Below, one piece after another: positions 16,501 to 24,891 of a DNA stretch of 64,000 nucleotides. Under the pieces are notes generated by a model. It was not told the DNA's origin, did not search any database, and saw nothing but the letters and a program-made list of their open reading frames with translations. This stretch comes from Pseudomonas sp. BN411 (lineage in GTDB: Bacteria; Pseudomonadota; Gammaproteobacteria; Pseudomonadales; Pseudomonadaceae), in NCBI RefSeq assembly GCF_029871235.1, contig NZ_SSOM01000068.1, forward strand, positions 1 through 64,000. The letters are read 5' to 3'. A program made the translations under genes and the position numbers. How positions within the stretch are numbered: position 1 is the stretch's first letter; each line of letters begins with the position of its first letter.

Positions 16501-18633
16501 CTCCAGCCAGGCCACGGCGGTAACGACCTTGGTTTCGGCATCCCGATCATCTGCTGAAAAGCTGGTTTCCACTTGGTCATCCAGCAGGATCTCGCCGGCA
16601 GTAATCACCAGCTTGCCTTCTTTGCGCCGCCCGCTTTCAGTTCGCAGCTTGCGCAGTATCTGCTGAATGTCCCGGATACTGAGCTTCGAGCGTTCGCTCA
16701 TGCCGAATTGCGTTTCGATGTCCTGGGGGTCGTAAAGCAGCACGCAGCACGCATCACTCTGATCGCGCCCCGCTCTTCCCGCCTCCTGCAGATAGTTCTC
16801 CAATGAACCGGGAATATCAGCATGTACCACAAGCCGGATATCAGCCTTGTCCACCCCCATGCCGAAAGCGTTGGTAGCAACGATGATCCGCAGCCGCCCA
16901 GCCTTGAAGTCGTCCTGGATGTCCGTTTTGGCATTCGGCTCAAGGCCCGCATGGAAGTGCTTGCAAGGCCATCCCTGGCCGATCAGGAAATCGGCCAGCT
17001 CCTCTGCTCCCTTGCGGCTGGAAACGAAGACAACCGCTCCGCCCTCCTGAGCCCCCAGGTGGTCACTCAGCAACTGATTTGTGCGGAGCCACTTTTCTGC
17101 CTTAGCGCAGGGCAGCACCTCGAAACTCAGATTGGTTCGTTCATGACTACCTGGGAAAACCTGGAATTCGATACCTAGGCTGCTCTTGAAGTGGCTCTGA
17201 ATATCGGCCAGCACATCTGGCTTGGCCGTAGCCGTGAAACAACCAATAGGAGCCAGGGGCCCTTCCCCCGTGTGCTCGCGGATAAAGCGGGATACGTATA
17301 GATAATCCGGCCGGAAATCACTACCCCACTTCGACAGGCAATGTGCTTCGTCGAAAATCCAAGCGCCAATCTGACGCTGTCGGATAGCCCGCCGAAAAGC
17401 CTTATTGCGGAACTGCTCGGGCGAAACCAGCAGGATGCCGACATCGCCCATCTGGACTTTCTCCAGCACATCCGCCCGCTCTGGCATGGTCAGCAAGCCA
17501 TTGAGCGTAGCCGCACACTGGACATTGCGCTCCAGCAATCCGTCGACCTGATCCTTCATCAGCGACTGCAGAGGCGAAACGATGATGGTGAGACTGCCAT
17601 TGCGGTGAAAGCGGTTGAGTGCCGGCAATTGGTAGCACAGCGACTTTCCGCCTCCAGTCGCCAGAATCGCCAATACATGTTGGCCACGCATACCCGCTAG
17701 GACGATGTCGTGCTGCAGACTCTTGCCAGGCTCCTCGTAACGAAAGTCAGGAAAACCGAAGTATCGCCTCAGCTCATGCTGTGGATCATGGGTCGTCCGG
17801 CAGTACTGGCAATCGCTCCGATCACAAGGCGTATCACGAAGCTCCGTTATTAGCCGACTGACCTCCGGGAATTGATAACGCACCCAGGGTGCCAGTACCG
17901 AGTTACCACCCGAAACACGCAGCCAGGCCAAGACATAGGCCAACGGCCAGTGCAGCTCATTGCGTTGCAAATCCTCGTTGATGAGGTGCTCCAAACGAGC
18001 CCGGCAGACCTTCAGATCGCGTTGCAATGAAGGATCTGACTCACACAGCAACTGAGGAATCAGATCCTTCAGCGCCGATATCGGCAATGGGGACTGCCCA
18101 CTCAGTGACGCAAAGAAAGACCCCAAATCACTCTTCAGGCTAGGTGCCAGGAGCGACTGATAGCACAGAAGCTCGTCCTGATTGATCTCACTCAAATAGG
18201 TAAACGCTTGGCGCTGGTCCTGGAACAACACCAGAGTGGAACGGCAATCAGCCAGGGGCGAATTTAGGCTGTCACGGATGAGCTTGTAATCCTTGACCAG
18301 CCGGTGATACGGGTTCTGTGGAAACGCCAGGGGCGAGAGGCGCAACGTGTCGATCACCGGCAACGCATGCAGAGCCAGCTGCGGCGCATGTCCACGCAAT
18401 ATTGGCAAATCATGCTCGATGACATTGTGCCCAAGGACAAAGCTCGCGCCCTCGGACAGAGCATCCAACTGCTGCAAAGCGGATGGCAGGTCCCTGGATA
18501 CGGTTAGCTCGAGCTCTTGCTTTAGATCAGGTCGAAGCGCACCCAACATTTTGACGCGAGCCAGCTCGCCATCTTTTGGCGGCACCACCTCAAGATCGAA
18601 TATCAGTCCCTTGGGCTGAGTAGCAGACGACAT
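13510..18633 (-). CDS. Exonuclease-RecQ-UvrD fusion helicase (1707 residues)
   Basis: Three DNA-processing modules lie in one chain. Residues about 8-150 resemble a DnaQ-type 3'-5' exonuclease (IFDLEVVP with DxE, GHNVIEHDLPIL, ADCRSTL). Residues about 300-650 are a RecQ helicase: Walker A TGGGKSLCYQLPAL near 328, DEAHCLSKWGSDFRPDYLY near 429, and QEAGRAGRD. A middle region carries winged-helix-like segments. Residues about 1100-1640 are a UvrD/Rep helicase: AGPGSGKTRVIVHR near 1116, DEYQDIDDLQY, VGDDDQNIYAW, TVHSAKGLEF and YVGMTRAEQTL. All ATPase motifs look intact. The protein could unwind in both styles and degrade ends. Presence on a defence island suggests action on invading or recombining DNA; that is inference. 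Confidence 0.92.
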   Translation of the reverse strand: MSSATQPKGLIFDLEVVPPKDGELARVKMLGALRPDLKQELELTVSRDLPSALQQLDALSEGASFVLGHNVIEHDLPILRGHAPQLALHALPVIDTLRLSPLAFPQNPYHRLVKDYKLIRDSLNSPLADCRSTLVLFQDQRQAFTYLSEINQDELLCYQSLLAPSLKSDLGSFFASLSGQSPLPISALKDLIPQLLCESDPSLQRDLKVCRARLEHLINEDLQRNELHWPLAYVLAWLRVSGGNSVLAPWVRYQFPEVSRLITELRDTPCDRSDCQYCRTTHDPQHELRRYFGFPDFRYEEPGKSLQHDIVLAGMRGQHVLAILATGGGKSLCYQLPALNRFHRNGSLTIIVSPLQSLMKDQVDGLLERNVQCAATLNGLLTMPERADVLEKVQMGDVGILLVSPEQFRNKAFRRAIRQRQIGAWIFDEAHCLSKWGSDFRPDYLYVSRFIREHTGEGPLAPIGCFTATAKPDVLADIQSHFKSSLGIEFQVFPGSHERTNLSFEVLPCAKAEKWLRTNQLLSDHLGAQEGGAVVFVSSRKGAEELADFLIGQGWPCKHFHAGLEPNAKTDIQDDFKAGRLRIIVATNAFGMGVDKADIRLVVHADIPGSLENYLQEAGRAGRDQSDACCVLLYDPQDIETQFGMSERSKLSIRDIQQILRKLRTESGRRKEGKLVITAGEILLDDQVETSFSADDRDAETKVVTAVAWLERGDYLKREENHTQIFPARLNVGEDEAEKKLLAAKLPARRLEEFRAILRYLFEADVDERVNTDRLMALTSLTSEEVAGILKQMEEMGLLVNDSQLTLYLRHGIAGASSQRLQSTLQLEEALFHCLREQAPDAEQGGWQDLNLPPLTAALKEATGQEELLPLHVLRLLRSLAQDRDADSQQRSSFELRQLNRDYLKLRIKGDYTWSQIEGLGERRRVLAAKLLDFLVGKLPAGLRGKDLLVETTFGQLVGVIEGDLELSSRIPPTQRHRAIEHVLLYLHKQDILTLNHGMTVMRRAMTIEVDPDKRNNFLKEDYLRLDEHYREKRIQVHVMREYAEVALKEMAEALRLILHYFNDPKSAFIKRYFSGREDVLKLATSEESWKSIIETLSATQKLIVADDDDLNRLVLAGPGSGKTRVIVHRIAYLLRVRRVPASSIVVLTFNRHAANEIRKRLLALVGADAYGVSVMTYHSMAMRLTGTRFERGDVVDEKSLKRGLEDAVGLLEGKRQVEGEDDLREQLLRGYRYILVDEYQDIDDLQYRLVSALAGRHAAEDGRLCILAVGDDDQNIYAWRDTNNRYIERFREEYDAATSFLVDNYRSSRYIIETANQVIDQNPARLKTAHPIRIDRIRQELPSGGIWESLDSERQGRVLCISVEAIDREHGNLQAQAAMGELSRLLGLDRGDWNGCAVLARTHRYLWPVQAWCEQNGIPYFLAADKESALPITRQRSFVAAIDYLRPIEDQLCAADAWQRLSSANVLLGVEWQEFFRTAFEQLQGELGECQLSSGALVDWLYDYARELRQQPREGLYLGTVHSAKGLEFRHVVLLDGGWSAQADSLSDERRLYYVGMTRAEQTLTLCEFADGNPFSCCLARDVPRREFLGRHLLDLEVRFQQLTLKDIDIGFAGRQLPNARIHEIIRSLREGDPLTLKEEAGRYQLLDRQGNLVGRTAKSFRPQIAFDRCEVAAVMVRFAEDGEEQYRDLNKCERWEVVVPRGRGY

Positions 18634-18827
18634 CCCTGGGCAATCCTTGCATCAAGACTTGAAATCATTTTGATGGCAAATAATCAATCGGCAAGGCGAT
18701 GAAGTCCATCTTTAAGCACTAGTTGGGCTGAATTTCCGCCTACATCCTCAGGTGGAACAGGTTCTGATTCAAAAAACTTTCAGCCCTATATCACTGCAAT
18801 GAACCCACCCACCATGGAGCTCAAACC

Positions 18828-19157
18828 ATGTCATTGCAGTGTCCTTGCTGTTACTCCAAACGAATCGCCTCGCTCCGCCCCGCTATGAAGGTTGGCGCCG
18901 CTGTCGGCACGGTCGGTGGTGCTGCCAGCGGCATCAGCGGCGCCTTGGCGGGCAGCCGGATTGGCTCGATTGTCGGTGCTGTTGCGGGACCTGTGGGTCT
19001 CACCCTTGGCGCACTCTCTGGTGCAGTCATGGGAGGCCTTGCTGGCGGCATCAGTGGTTGTGCCATTGGTGCCCAATTAGGCGAGCGGTTGGACCGCCAC
19101 GTACTTGCCAACAACCTCTGCATCGACTGCGGGCATCGCTTCAACCTACCCGTCTAA
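18828..19157 (+). CDS. Small zinc-ribbon/glycine-zipper membrane protein
   Basis: A 109-residue protein with an N-terminal CPCC motif and a C-terminal CIDCG motif. Between them lies a long Gly/Ala-rich hydrophobic stretch (SRIGSIVGAVAGPVGLTLGA and following GG repeats). The Cys pairs probably form one zinc ribbon across a membrane hairpin. GGAG eight bases before the ATG supports the start. It heads the DUF932/YqaJ cassette with the same orientation. Function unknown; the glycine-zipper type is common in small membrane-inserted proteins. Confidence 0.7.
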   Translation: MSLQCPCCYSKRIASLRPAMKVGAAVGTVGGAASGISGALAGSRIGSIVGAVAGPVGLTLGALSGAVMGGLAGGISGCAIGAQLGERLDRHVLANNLCIDCGHRFNLPV

Positions 19158-19247
19158 CCTTCACCTAACTCACCCCGCTTCTCCCTCAGGCCAGTGCTGC
19201 GCGCCGCGTAGCACTTATGCCGACCTGTACCCAAAGGAATCGCAATC

Positions 19248-20216
19248 ATGGCTCATCTCATCGAACAAATGGCCTATGTTGGTCAAACGCCCTGGCACGG
19301 CCTGGGTAATCAGCTCACTCAGAAACAGCCCATCGAAGTCTGGCAACGCGAAGCCGGGATGGACTGGGCGATTCTCGAAAGCCCCGTCCATTTCAAATCC
19401 GATTCCGTCGGTCATCTAGGCGCTATCCACTCCTTCCCGGAACAGAAGGTGCTCTTCCGTTCCGACACCAAAGCGCCACTGTCGGTGGTCTCCAAGCGCT
19501 ACCACACCGTGCAGCCGCGTGAGGTGCTGGAGTTCTACCGCGATCTGACCGAGATCTCCGGCTACGAGTTGGAGACCGCTGGCGTACTCAAGGGCGGACG
19601 CAAGTTCTGGGCACTGGCGCGCACCGGGCAGGACGCGACGCTGAAAGGCAACGACCAGGTTAATGGCTACCTGCTGCTGGCCACCTCCTGCGACGGCACC
19701 CTGGCCACCACAGCCACCCCGACCACGGTGCGCGTGGTCTGCAACAACACCCTGACCATCGCTTTGGACGGCACCAGCCGCGCAATCAAAGTGCCGCACA
19801 ACACCCGCTTCGATCCCAAGGCGGTGAAGAGGCAACTCGGTATCGCCGTCTCGCAATGGGACGACTTCATGTACCGCATGCGCGGCTTGGCCGAACGCAA
19901 GGTGCAGTGGCATGAGGCGCTGGGCTTCTTCATGAACGTGCTATGCGAGATCAGTCCGAGCAATCAACTGCCGGAGCAATTGCCCAACGAGCGCGCGCTG
20001 CGCAAGGTTCAGGAACTGTACGAAGGCCGTGGCCGAGGTAGTCAGCTGGACTCGGCACGCGGCACTGCCTGGGGCCTGCTCAATGCTGTAACCGAGTACG
20101 TCGATCACGAACGTCGTGCGCGTAGCACCGAGTACCGCATGGACTCGGCCTGGTTCGGCCAGGGGGCGCAGATCAAGCAACGCGCCCTGGATGCAGCCCT
20201 GCGTCTCGCCGCTTAA
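19248..20216 (+). CDS. DUF932 phage/plasmid-like protein
   Basis: This 322-residue protein is typical of the DUF932 family (phage/plasmid-like proteins), recognisable from the start (AYVGQTPWHGLGNQLTQKQP), the LFRSDTKAPLSVVSKRYHTV segment and VRVVCNNTLTIALDGTSRAI. A C-terminal helical part ends in QIKQRALDAALRLAA. The biochemical activity of the family is not established. It is regularly found beside phage-type recombination genes on plasmids and islands, exactly as here, where a YqaJ-type exonuclease follows 70 bp downstream. Confidence 0.88.
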   Translation: MAHLIEQMAYVGQTPWHGLGNQLTQKQPIEVWQREAGMDWAILESPVHFKSDSVGHLGAIHSFPEQKVLFRSDTKAPLSVVSKRYHTVQPREVLEFYRDLTEISGYELETAGVLKGGRKFWALARTGQDATLKGNDQVNGYLLLATSCDGTLATTATPTTVRVVCNNTLTIALDGTSRAIKVPHNTRFDPKAVKRQLGIAVSQWDDFMYRMRGLAERKVQWHEALGFFMNVLCEISPSNQLPEQLPNERALRKVQELYEGRGRGSQLDSARGTAWGLLNAVTEYVDHERRARSTEYRMDSAWFGQGAQIKQRALDAALRLAA

Positions 20217-20289
20217 CCCTTCTCGTCAATCGCCACGCTCTGTCAGCCTCGCGCTGACCGAGCGCTTTTATGTCCGCAAGGTGAACAGC

Positions 20290-21291
20290 ATGAAAGCAAC
20301 GTCATTGAATGGCAGCAACAAAGCCCGTCCTGCCCTGCGTCTGATCAGCACCAAGGCACTACCGCGCGAGGACTGGCTGCAGATTCGCAAACAGGGCATC
20401 GGCAGTTCGGATGCCGCGGCGGCAGTAGGCCTCAATCCCTACAAGTCACCGCTAGAGCTGTGGCTGGAGAAAACCGGCCGTGACACCAACTTTCCAAAGA
20501 TCAATCCGAAGGATGAAGACAGCCCCGCCTACTGGGGCAACGTGCTGGAGCCCATCGTGGCCTGGCACTACAGCAAGCGCACGGGCTACAAAGTGCGACG
20601 CATCAACGCCGTGCTGCAGCATCCGAATCCCGACCTACCCTGGATGCTGGCAAACATCGACCGTGAGGTGACTGGCGCCGACGACGTCCAGATCCTCGAA
20701 TGCAAGACCGCCGGTATCAACGGTGCCCGCCTCTGGCAGAACGGTGTGCCCGAGTACGTGCAATTGCAGGTGATGCATCAACTCGCCGTGACTGGTAAGC
20801 AGGCTGCGGATGTGGCGGTGCTGCTCGGTGGCCAGACGTTAGAGATCCACCATATCGCGCGGGACGAGCAGATGATTGCCCGCCTGATCGAGTTGGAGCG
20901 CAAGTTCTGGGCCTACGTGGAAACCGACACCCCGCCGCCCGCCGATGGTTCCGCGTCGGCGGAGGCGGCGTTGCGCTGCCTCTATCCCGAGGACAACGGC
21001 CAGTCCGTCGACTTCAGTAGCCATGCCGGGCTGGCGGCAGCCTACCTGGAGCTCAAGGCCGTGCGCCAGGCGATTGGCGAGAAGGAGAAGCGCGAGGCGC
21101 AGCTCAAGCAGTTGCTGCAGCAAGCGATGGGCGAAGCCACACGGGCGGAATTCGCCAGCGGTTCTATCAGTTGGAAGAAAGCCAAAGACAGCAGCGTTCT
21201 CGACGTGGAGCGCCTCCTAAAAGACAAGCCCCACCTGCAAGTGCGCTACGCCAAACTCAAGGAAGGCAGCCGGCGCTTCCTGATCAACTGA
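20290..21291 (+). CDS. YqaJ-type phage recombinase exonuclease
   Basis: This 333-residue protein starts at ATG 20290 (AAGGTGAACAGC upstream). The first half is a YqaJ/lambda-exonuclease-like PD-(D/E)XK domain: WLQIRKQGIGSSDAAAAVGL, the Asp in MLANIDREV, and ILECKTAG (Glu-x-Lys). A conserved Gln (VQLQVMHQLAV) follows. The C-terminal part is a helical, Lys-rich segment. Such enzymes digest one strand of a DNA end to prepare it for annealing. Neighbours DUF932 and the metal-binding protein form a cassette seen in phage and islands. It probably serves homologous recombination of the element rather than restriction. Confidence 0.9.
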   Translation: MKATSLNGSNKARPALRLISTKALPREDWLQIRKQGIGSSDAAAAVGLNPYKSPLELWLEKTGRDTNFPKINPKDEDSPAYWGNVLEPIVAWHYSKRTGYKVRRINAVLQHPNPDLPWMLANIDREVTGADDVQILECKTAGINGARLWQNGVPEYVQLQVMHQLAVTGKQAADVAVLLGGQTLEIHHIARDEQMIARLIELERKFWAYVETDTPPPADGSASAEAALRCLYPEDNGQSVDFSSHAGLAAAYLELKAVRQAIGEKEKREAQLKQLLQQAMGEATRAEFASGSISWKKAKDSSVLDVERLLKDKPHLQVRYAKLKEGSRRFLIN

Positions 21292-21375
21292 TCCCCTCTT
21301 CCATCATTTCCCCCTTGGCCATCCGGGCAACCACTGTCGCCCGGATGGCCTCTTTTTATTTCCAGGAGAACCATC

Positions 21376-22344
21376 ATGCTGAAAGGTCTGGCTATTACCC
21401 CGCCGGTGCTCGGGCGGATTTCCATCGGCAAGGTCATCGAGAAGAACGGCAAGCGTCTGCCGGAAAAGGATGACCAGTTCACCCTCACCTCCCAGGTGCA
21501 AGGCCGGGACGGCTGGCTGCTGCACCCGCTCAACGACGAACTGCGCCAAGGCAAGGAAGAAAAGCTGCGCAGCATTCCGGTACGGCTGCTGTTCAACGAA
21601 CCGGAGCTGAATTTCCGCGCCGACTACACCCTGTTCGACCGGCAGTCCGGACGACCCGTTTGTGTGGGCAATGGCGAGACCTGCAAACGGGTCACCCAGG
21701 ACGGCATGCAGTCGCTGCCCTGCCCTTCGCCGGATGCCTGCTCGCTGACCAAGGGCGGTGCCTGCAAACCCTACGGTCGGCTGAACGTCGCGATCGGCGA
21801 CGAGGATCCGCTCGGCAGCTTCGTGTTCCGAACAACTGGTTTCAACAGCATCCGCACCCTGGCCGCCCGTCTGCAGTACTTCCAGGCCATCTCGGGCAAC
21901 CGTCTGGCCTGTCTGCCGCTGGAGCTGCGGTTGCGCGGAAAATCCACCCGGCAAAGCCATGGCACGCCGATCTTCTATGTCGACCTAACCCTGCGTCGCG
22001 AGATGAGCGTGGAGGAGGCCCTGCTCGCGGCGAAACAGCTGGACGACACCCGCCAATCAGCAGGCTTCGATCAGACAGCGCTAGACAACGCAGCACGGTG
22101 CGGGCTTGGCAACGGCGCATTCGAGGACAGCGAGGAGGATGGCGGCGCCGTGATCGAAGAGTTCTTTCCGGCGGCAGGCGATCATCCCACTCAGCCAAGT
22201 GCTGCAGTTCGGCCTCACCATCTCACCCTGTCCGAAAAGCTGGAGCACCAGGCAAAGCAACACGGTCAGCCAAACCACCTCACCGAAACAGCACATTCAG
22301 TTGCTTCCGCGATAACAACCACTACTCCGGAGGAGGCGTCGTGA
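21376..22344 (+). CDS. Phage-type metal-binding/recombination-factor-like protein
   Basis: This 322-residue protein begins MLKGLAITPPVLGRISIGKV with AGGAG before the start. A Cys-rich block about residues 96-132 (VCVGNGETCK, LPCPSPDACS, GGACKPYG) looks like a metal site. FRTTGFNSIRTLAARLQYFQ follows. These proteins are usually annotated as hydrolase/metal-binding or Gp3-like recombination directionality factor. The last 100 residues are low-complexity and probably unstructured. It follows the exonuclease by 84 bp and overlaps the next gene by 4 bp, so it is part of the same operon. If the Gp3-like assignment holds it could influence excision; I treat that as unproven. Confidence 0.7.
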   Translation: MLKGLAITPPVLGRISIGKVIEKNGKRLPEKDDQFTLTSQVQGRDGWLLHPLNDELRQGKEEKLRSIPVRLLFNEPELNFRADYTLFDRQSGRPVCVGNGETCKRVTQDGMQSLPCPSPDACSLTKGGACKPYGRLNVAIGDEDPLGSFVFRTTGFNSIRTLAARLQYFQAISGNRLACLPLELRLRGKSTRQSHGTPIFYVDLTLRREMSVEEALLAAKQLDDTRQSAGFDQTALDNAARCGLGNGAFEDSEEDGGAVIEEFFPAAGDHPTQPSAAVRPHHLTLSEKLEHQAKQHGQPNHLTETAHSVASAITTTTPEEAS

Positions 22345-22529
22345 GCCTCTTGCGCTTCTTGGGACTGCTGTTCGCCTTCGTCGGGGTGCTCGCCAGTTGC
22401 ACAGTCGTCATTGCGCTGCTGGTGCTCCTACTGAGGTTCTGGCCGGTGCTGTTCGTGTGCCTCTTGGCCCTCGCATTGTTCGGTTGGCTGATGGAGCACT
22501 GCGGCATCCGGATCAACACCCGCGACTAA
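22341..22529 (+). CDS. Two-helix small membrane protein
   Basis: A 62-residue protein starting at GTG 22341, whose GTGA overlaps the upstream stop. GGAGGAGGC lies at the right distance. The sequence is nearly all hydrophobic in two stretches (LLRFLGLLFAFVGVLASCTV and VLFVCLLALALFGWL) and ends IRINTRD. Translational coupling marks it as a true member of the DUF932/YqaJ operon. Function unknown. Confidence 0.65.
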   Translation: MSLLRFLGLLFAFVGVLASCTVVIALLVLLLRFWPVLFVCLLALALFGWLMEHCGIRINTRD

Positions 22530-22673
22530 TACTGCATCAGCAGGCGACCCGCGGTCGCCTGTTCCGCTTCGAGGGTTGCTCAACCACAGGTAATTGGATG
22601 GTCGAGTAAATGCAGTTCTATGCCGAACGCTTGCCGGAGGAAAAACTACTTCAAAGAAACTCTCTAGGAAATG

Positions 22674-22919
22674 CTACAGCCCTGCCTCCAATAGCAAATC
22701 CGACGGCTTGCATTGGAGTGCTTTAGCAATTCGCGCGATGTTCAGGAAGGTCACATTGCGCTCCCCCCGCTCGATCTTGCCCATGTGAGATCGATCAATC
22801 TCGGCAGCATCTGCCAAGGCCTCTTGCGAGAACCCCAACTGCGCGCGACGAGCACGCACTGCAGCTCCCAGGCGAACCAGGATTTGGTCTTGATCTTGGC
22901 TGGCAGAGACTCTTGGCAT
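22674..22919 (-). CDS. XRE-family transcriptional regulator
   Basis: This 81-residue protein is nearly all helix-turn-helix: LGAAVRARRAQLGFSQEALA, then DRSHMGKIERGERNVTFLNI and IAKALQCKPSDLLLEAGL. That is the standard Cro/C1 fold, of the size of restriction-modification controller proteins and phage repressors. It is divergent from the small gene at 23041, and the shared upstream region (22920-23040) is the likely operator zone. Targets unknown. Confidence 0.9.
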   Translation of the reverse strand: MPRVSASQDQDQILVRLGAAVRARRAQLGFSQEALADAAEIDRSHMGKIERGERNVTFLNIARIAKALQCKPSDLLLEAGL

Positions 22920-23040
22920 GCCGCCAATCGTTTCGATATGCTGCCAAAACGACCACGGTATTTACGACCCATTCGCATGCTAACTCACCTTTTCAATCGT
23001 GAGCCCCCCCGAACACCCCCCGTTCCTGAAAGGAAGCACA

Positions 23041-23376
23041 ATGAAGAAGATCCAATACGAAGACCTGAACACCGAGGTTCTGGCGACGCTCATCCGCAAC
23101 AAGGAATCTTTCGAAGTCGTCGGGCTCAGCGGACGACTCAGTAGCGCAGTGACCACCGTCGAAAACCGGATCGAGGCCCAGGGGCTCAAATGCCGCATTT
23201 ACACCTTCGGTCGCATTGCGGCTGCAGGCGGTAGCTTCTTTGGCGGTATCACGGGGGTGATCGGTCTCGCATCGGCCGCCGGCATTGCTGCCCATAACCT
23301 AGCCACCTTCAACCCGGACTATGAAATCGCCAAGTACCCGATCGATAACCGGATCGTTATCAAATACAAGAAATAG
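23041..23376 (+). CDS. Small protein with a glycine-rich hydrophobic segment
   Basis: A 111-residue protein starting at ATG 23041 with GAAAGGAAGC upstream. The N-terminal half is soluble and charged. Residues about 56-85 (GRIAAAGGSFFGGITGVIGL and following AAGIAAHN) could form a membrane hairpin. The end is basic (IDNRIVIKYKK). It is followed 10 bp later by a secreted protein gene in the same direction. I do not recognise the family. Confidence 0.65.
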   Translation: MKKIQYEDLNTEVLATLIRNKESFEVVGLSGRLSSAVTTVENRIEAQGLKCRIYTFGRIAAAGGSFFGGITGVIGLASAAGIAAHNLATFNPDYEIAKYPIDNRIVIKYKK

Positions 23377-23386
23377 GAATGATTGA

Positions 23387-23938
23387 ATGAAAATCCGATA
23401 TGCATTGGGTGCAGCGGCCATGATGCTCACTACACATGCGCTCGCCGAAACCACCTACCTACCCTGCCAGCTTTATGGCAACGCGCGGCATAACTGCACA
23501 CCAGAAACTCCAACTACCGGCGGTAGTCTCCTCACCGATCAGATGGAGCAGGCCACTTACACCGACGACCAGGGTGTAAAGCGTGTCGCGACTGTCCGCA
23601 AATACCTCGGAGCCATGTGCAAGGACAATATCTGCAGTGTGCGAGGCGCCCAGTTCAATGGGGAGTTCGTGGGCCACGCTCCAGCGGGCTTCTACATCAT
23701 CCCACGCGGCTGGTATTTGAGCCCGGCCAGCGACGGCAGCACAGTCGCCTATCCAATGGGGACTGGTCCGCTCTACAACGGTGGCGCCGCCGAGGTTGCC
23801 TCCAATGGCCTAACTGGCGAGGCCTGCTATGAAAAGAAGATGGCCGATTTCCGACAGGAAAATGGTGACGAGGCCATGATCATTCATGACCAGATCATCG
23901 AGTGGGAAAAGGCGTGTGGACTTCCTACTAGCGAATAG
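23387..23938 (+). CDS. Exported protein with conserved cysteines
   Basis: This 183-residue protein has a clear signal peptide (MKIRYALGAAAMMLTTHALA, cleavage after ALA). The mature part contains about six Cys (PCQLYG, NCTPET, MCKDNICS, ACYEKK, ACGLP), suggesting disulfides in the periplasm. An aromatic/Gly-rich centre (APAGFYIIPRGWYLSPASDG) is present. It follows the glycine-rich membrane-type protein at 10 bp spacing and a strong terminator follows it, so the pair is probably an operon. Family and role unknown. Confidence 0.7.
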   Translation: MKIRYALGAAAMMLTTHALAETTYLPCQLYGNARHNCTPETPTTGGSLLTDQMEQATYTDDQGVKRVATVRKYLGAMCKDNICSVRGAQFNGEFVGHAPAGFYIIPRGWYLSPASDGSTVAYPMGTGPLYNGGAAEVASNGLTGEACYEKKMADFRQENGDEAMIIHDQIIEWEKACGLPTSE

Positions 23939-23957
23939 TCCTCAACCCACTAAACAA

Positions 23958-23992
23958 AAACCCTTCATCTTCCTACCGAAGATGAAGGGTTT
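23958..23992. terminator. Bidirectional rho-independent terminator
   Basis: A perfect 15-bp stem (AAACCCTTCATCTTC with its complement GAAGATGAAGGGTTT) around a five-base loop lies between converging genes ending at 23938 and 24025. Confidence 0.85.
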
Positions 23993-24024
23993 CGAGTTCA
24001 AGACCTATCTCGCCTTGCTATCAA

Positions 24025-24702
24025 CTACATACGGGAATGGTCGAGTTCTCTCGTCCCTAGCTCAATTTCTCGGCGAATTGCCATCATTCGATCGAGTCGT
24101 TGTACATCCGGAAGATAGGAGGCGCCAAAAAGCGGATCGCTCCAGACCAGCTCCCCGGTGCTAGGACGGCGCATGATGTTACTAATGCTCACATCTGCAT
24201 CAGCACCGAAATGAGCAGCCTTGGCCAAGGTTTGCAGCAGCGGAGCAAACTCAGAGAACCGCTCGGCCATCGAATGGCAACGCTCAATGAGCACAGGCAG
24301 ATCTGGCTCCATGACCAACGTTTCGCCTTCGCTCAGTTCTTCCAGAAGGGCAATCAGGCGCTGGATGGTTGTCTCTTGGTGATCGAGCTCATCCAACCAC
24401 TCCACTTCGGCCAGCCAATAGAACTCTTCCCCAGAATTGAGACTGTCCTCGTCGGAGGGGGCCACGGCGCCGAAATCCTGGAGGATGCGCATCACCTGCG
24501 GATTCCCTTGCACTGCCTCCCTAGCGAGAAAATTGTGGCCGCACCCATCTCGGGTCAGTCGATACAGGTGACCGTCCTTCTGGAACAGCATGGCGGAGGA
24601 GCCCTGAGCGAACAGTTCAGTTGAACGCAGTGGTTCCTGCTGCTTAAGCCACTCGAAGTAGGGTCCCCCGAAAATCTCGGCTATGTTCTTTTCGAACCGC
24701 AT
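24025..24702 (-). CDS. Protein-kinase/phosphotransferase-like small protein
   Basis: A 225-residue soluble protein. The N-terminal third has GSSAMLFQKDGHLYRLTRDG, a glycine loop followed by a beta-strand, as in kinase-fold N-lobes. The C-terminal third has DADVSISNIMRRPSTGELVW followed by SDPLFG. This has the spacing of a phosphotransferase catalytic loop (D...N) and metal-binding Asp. The usual His-x-Asp and a firm Lys are not obvious, so it may be a divergent or inactive kinase. It is a single gene reading leftwards to the strong terminator. Context gives no substrate. The kinase-fold reading is an inference from motif spacing only. Confidence 0.55.
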   Translation of the reverse strand: MRFEKNIAEIFGGPYFEWLKQQEPLRSTELFAQGSSAMLFQKDGHLYRLTRDGCGHNFLAREAVQGNPQVMRILQDFGAVAPSDEDSLNSGEEFYWLAEVEWLDELDHQETTIQRLIALLEELSEGETLVMEPDLPVLIERCHSMAERFSEFAPLLQTLAKAAHFGADADVSISNIMRRPSTGELVWSDPLFGASYLPDVQRLDRMMAIRREIELGTRELDHSRM

Positions 24703-24891
24703 TGCATCCTCTCAAAACCACGTTTCACTCAAGGTTTCCACGCAGGCCACTACCAGTTGAGCAGCTTCATCTTCTAAATCCGACGGGTAGCCGGACCATG
24801 CCACGGCGCCTAATCGTTAGGGGAATAGGGGGCATTTCAACTGCCATTTCTTTTTTGACGCGAGTCCTAATCCTAGCCGCGGGTAGGGTTA

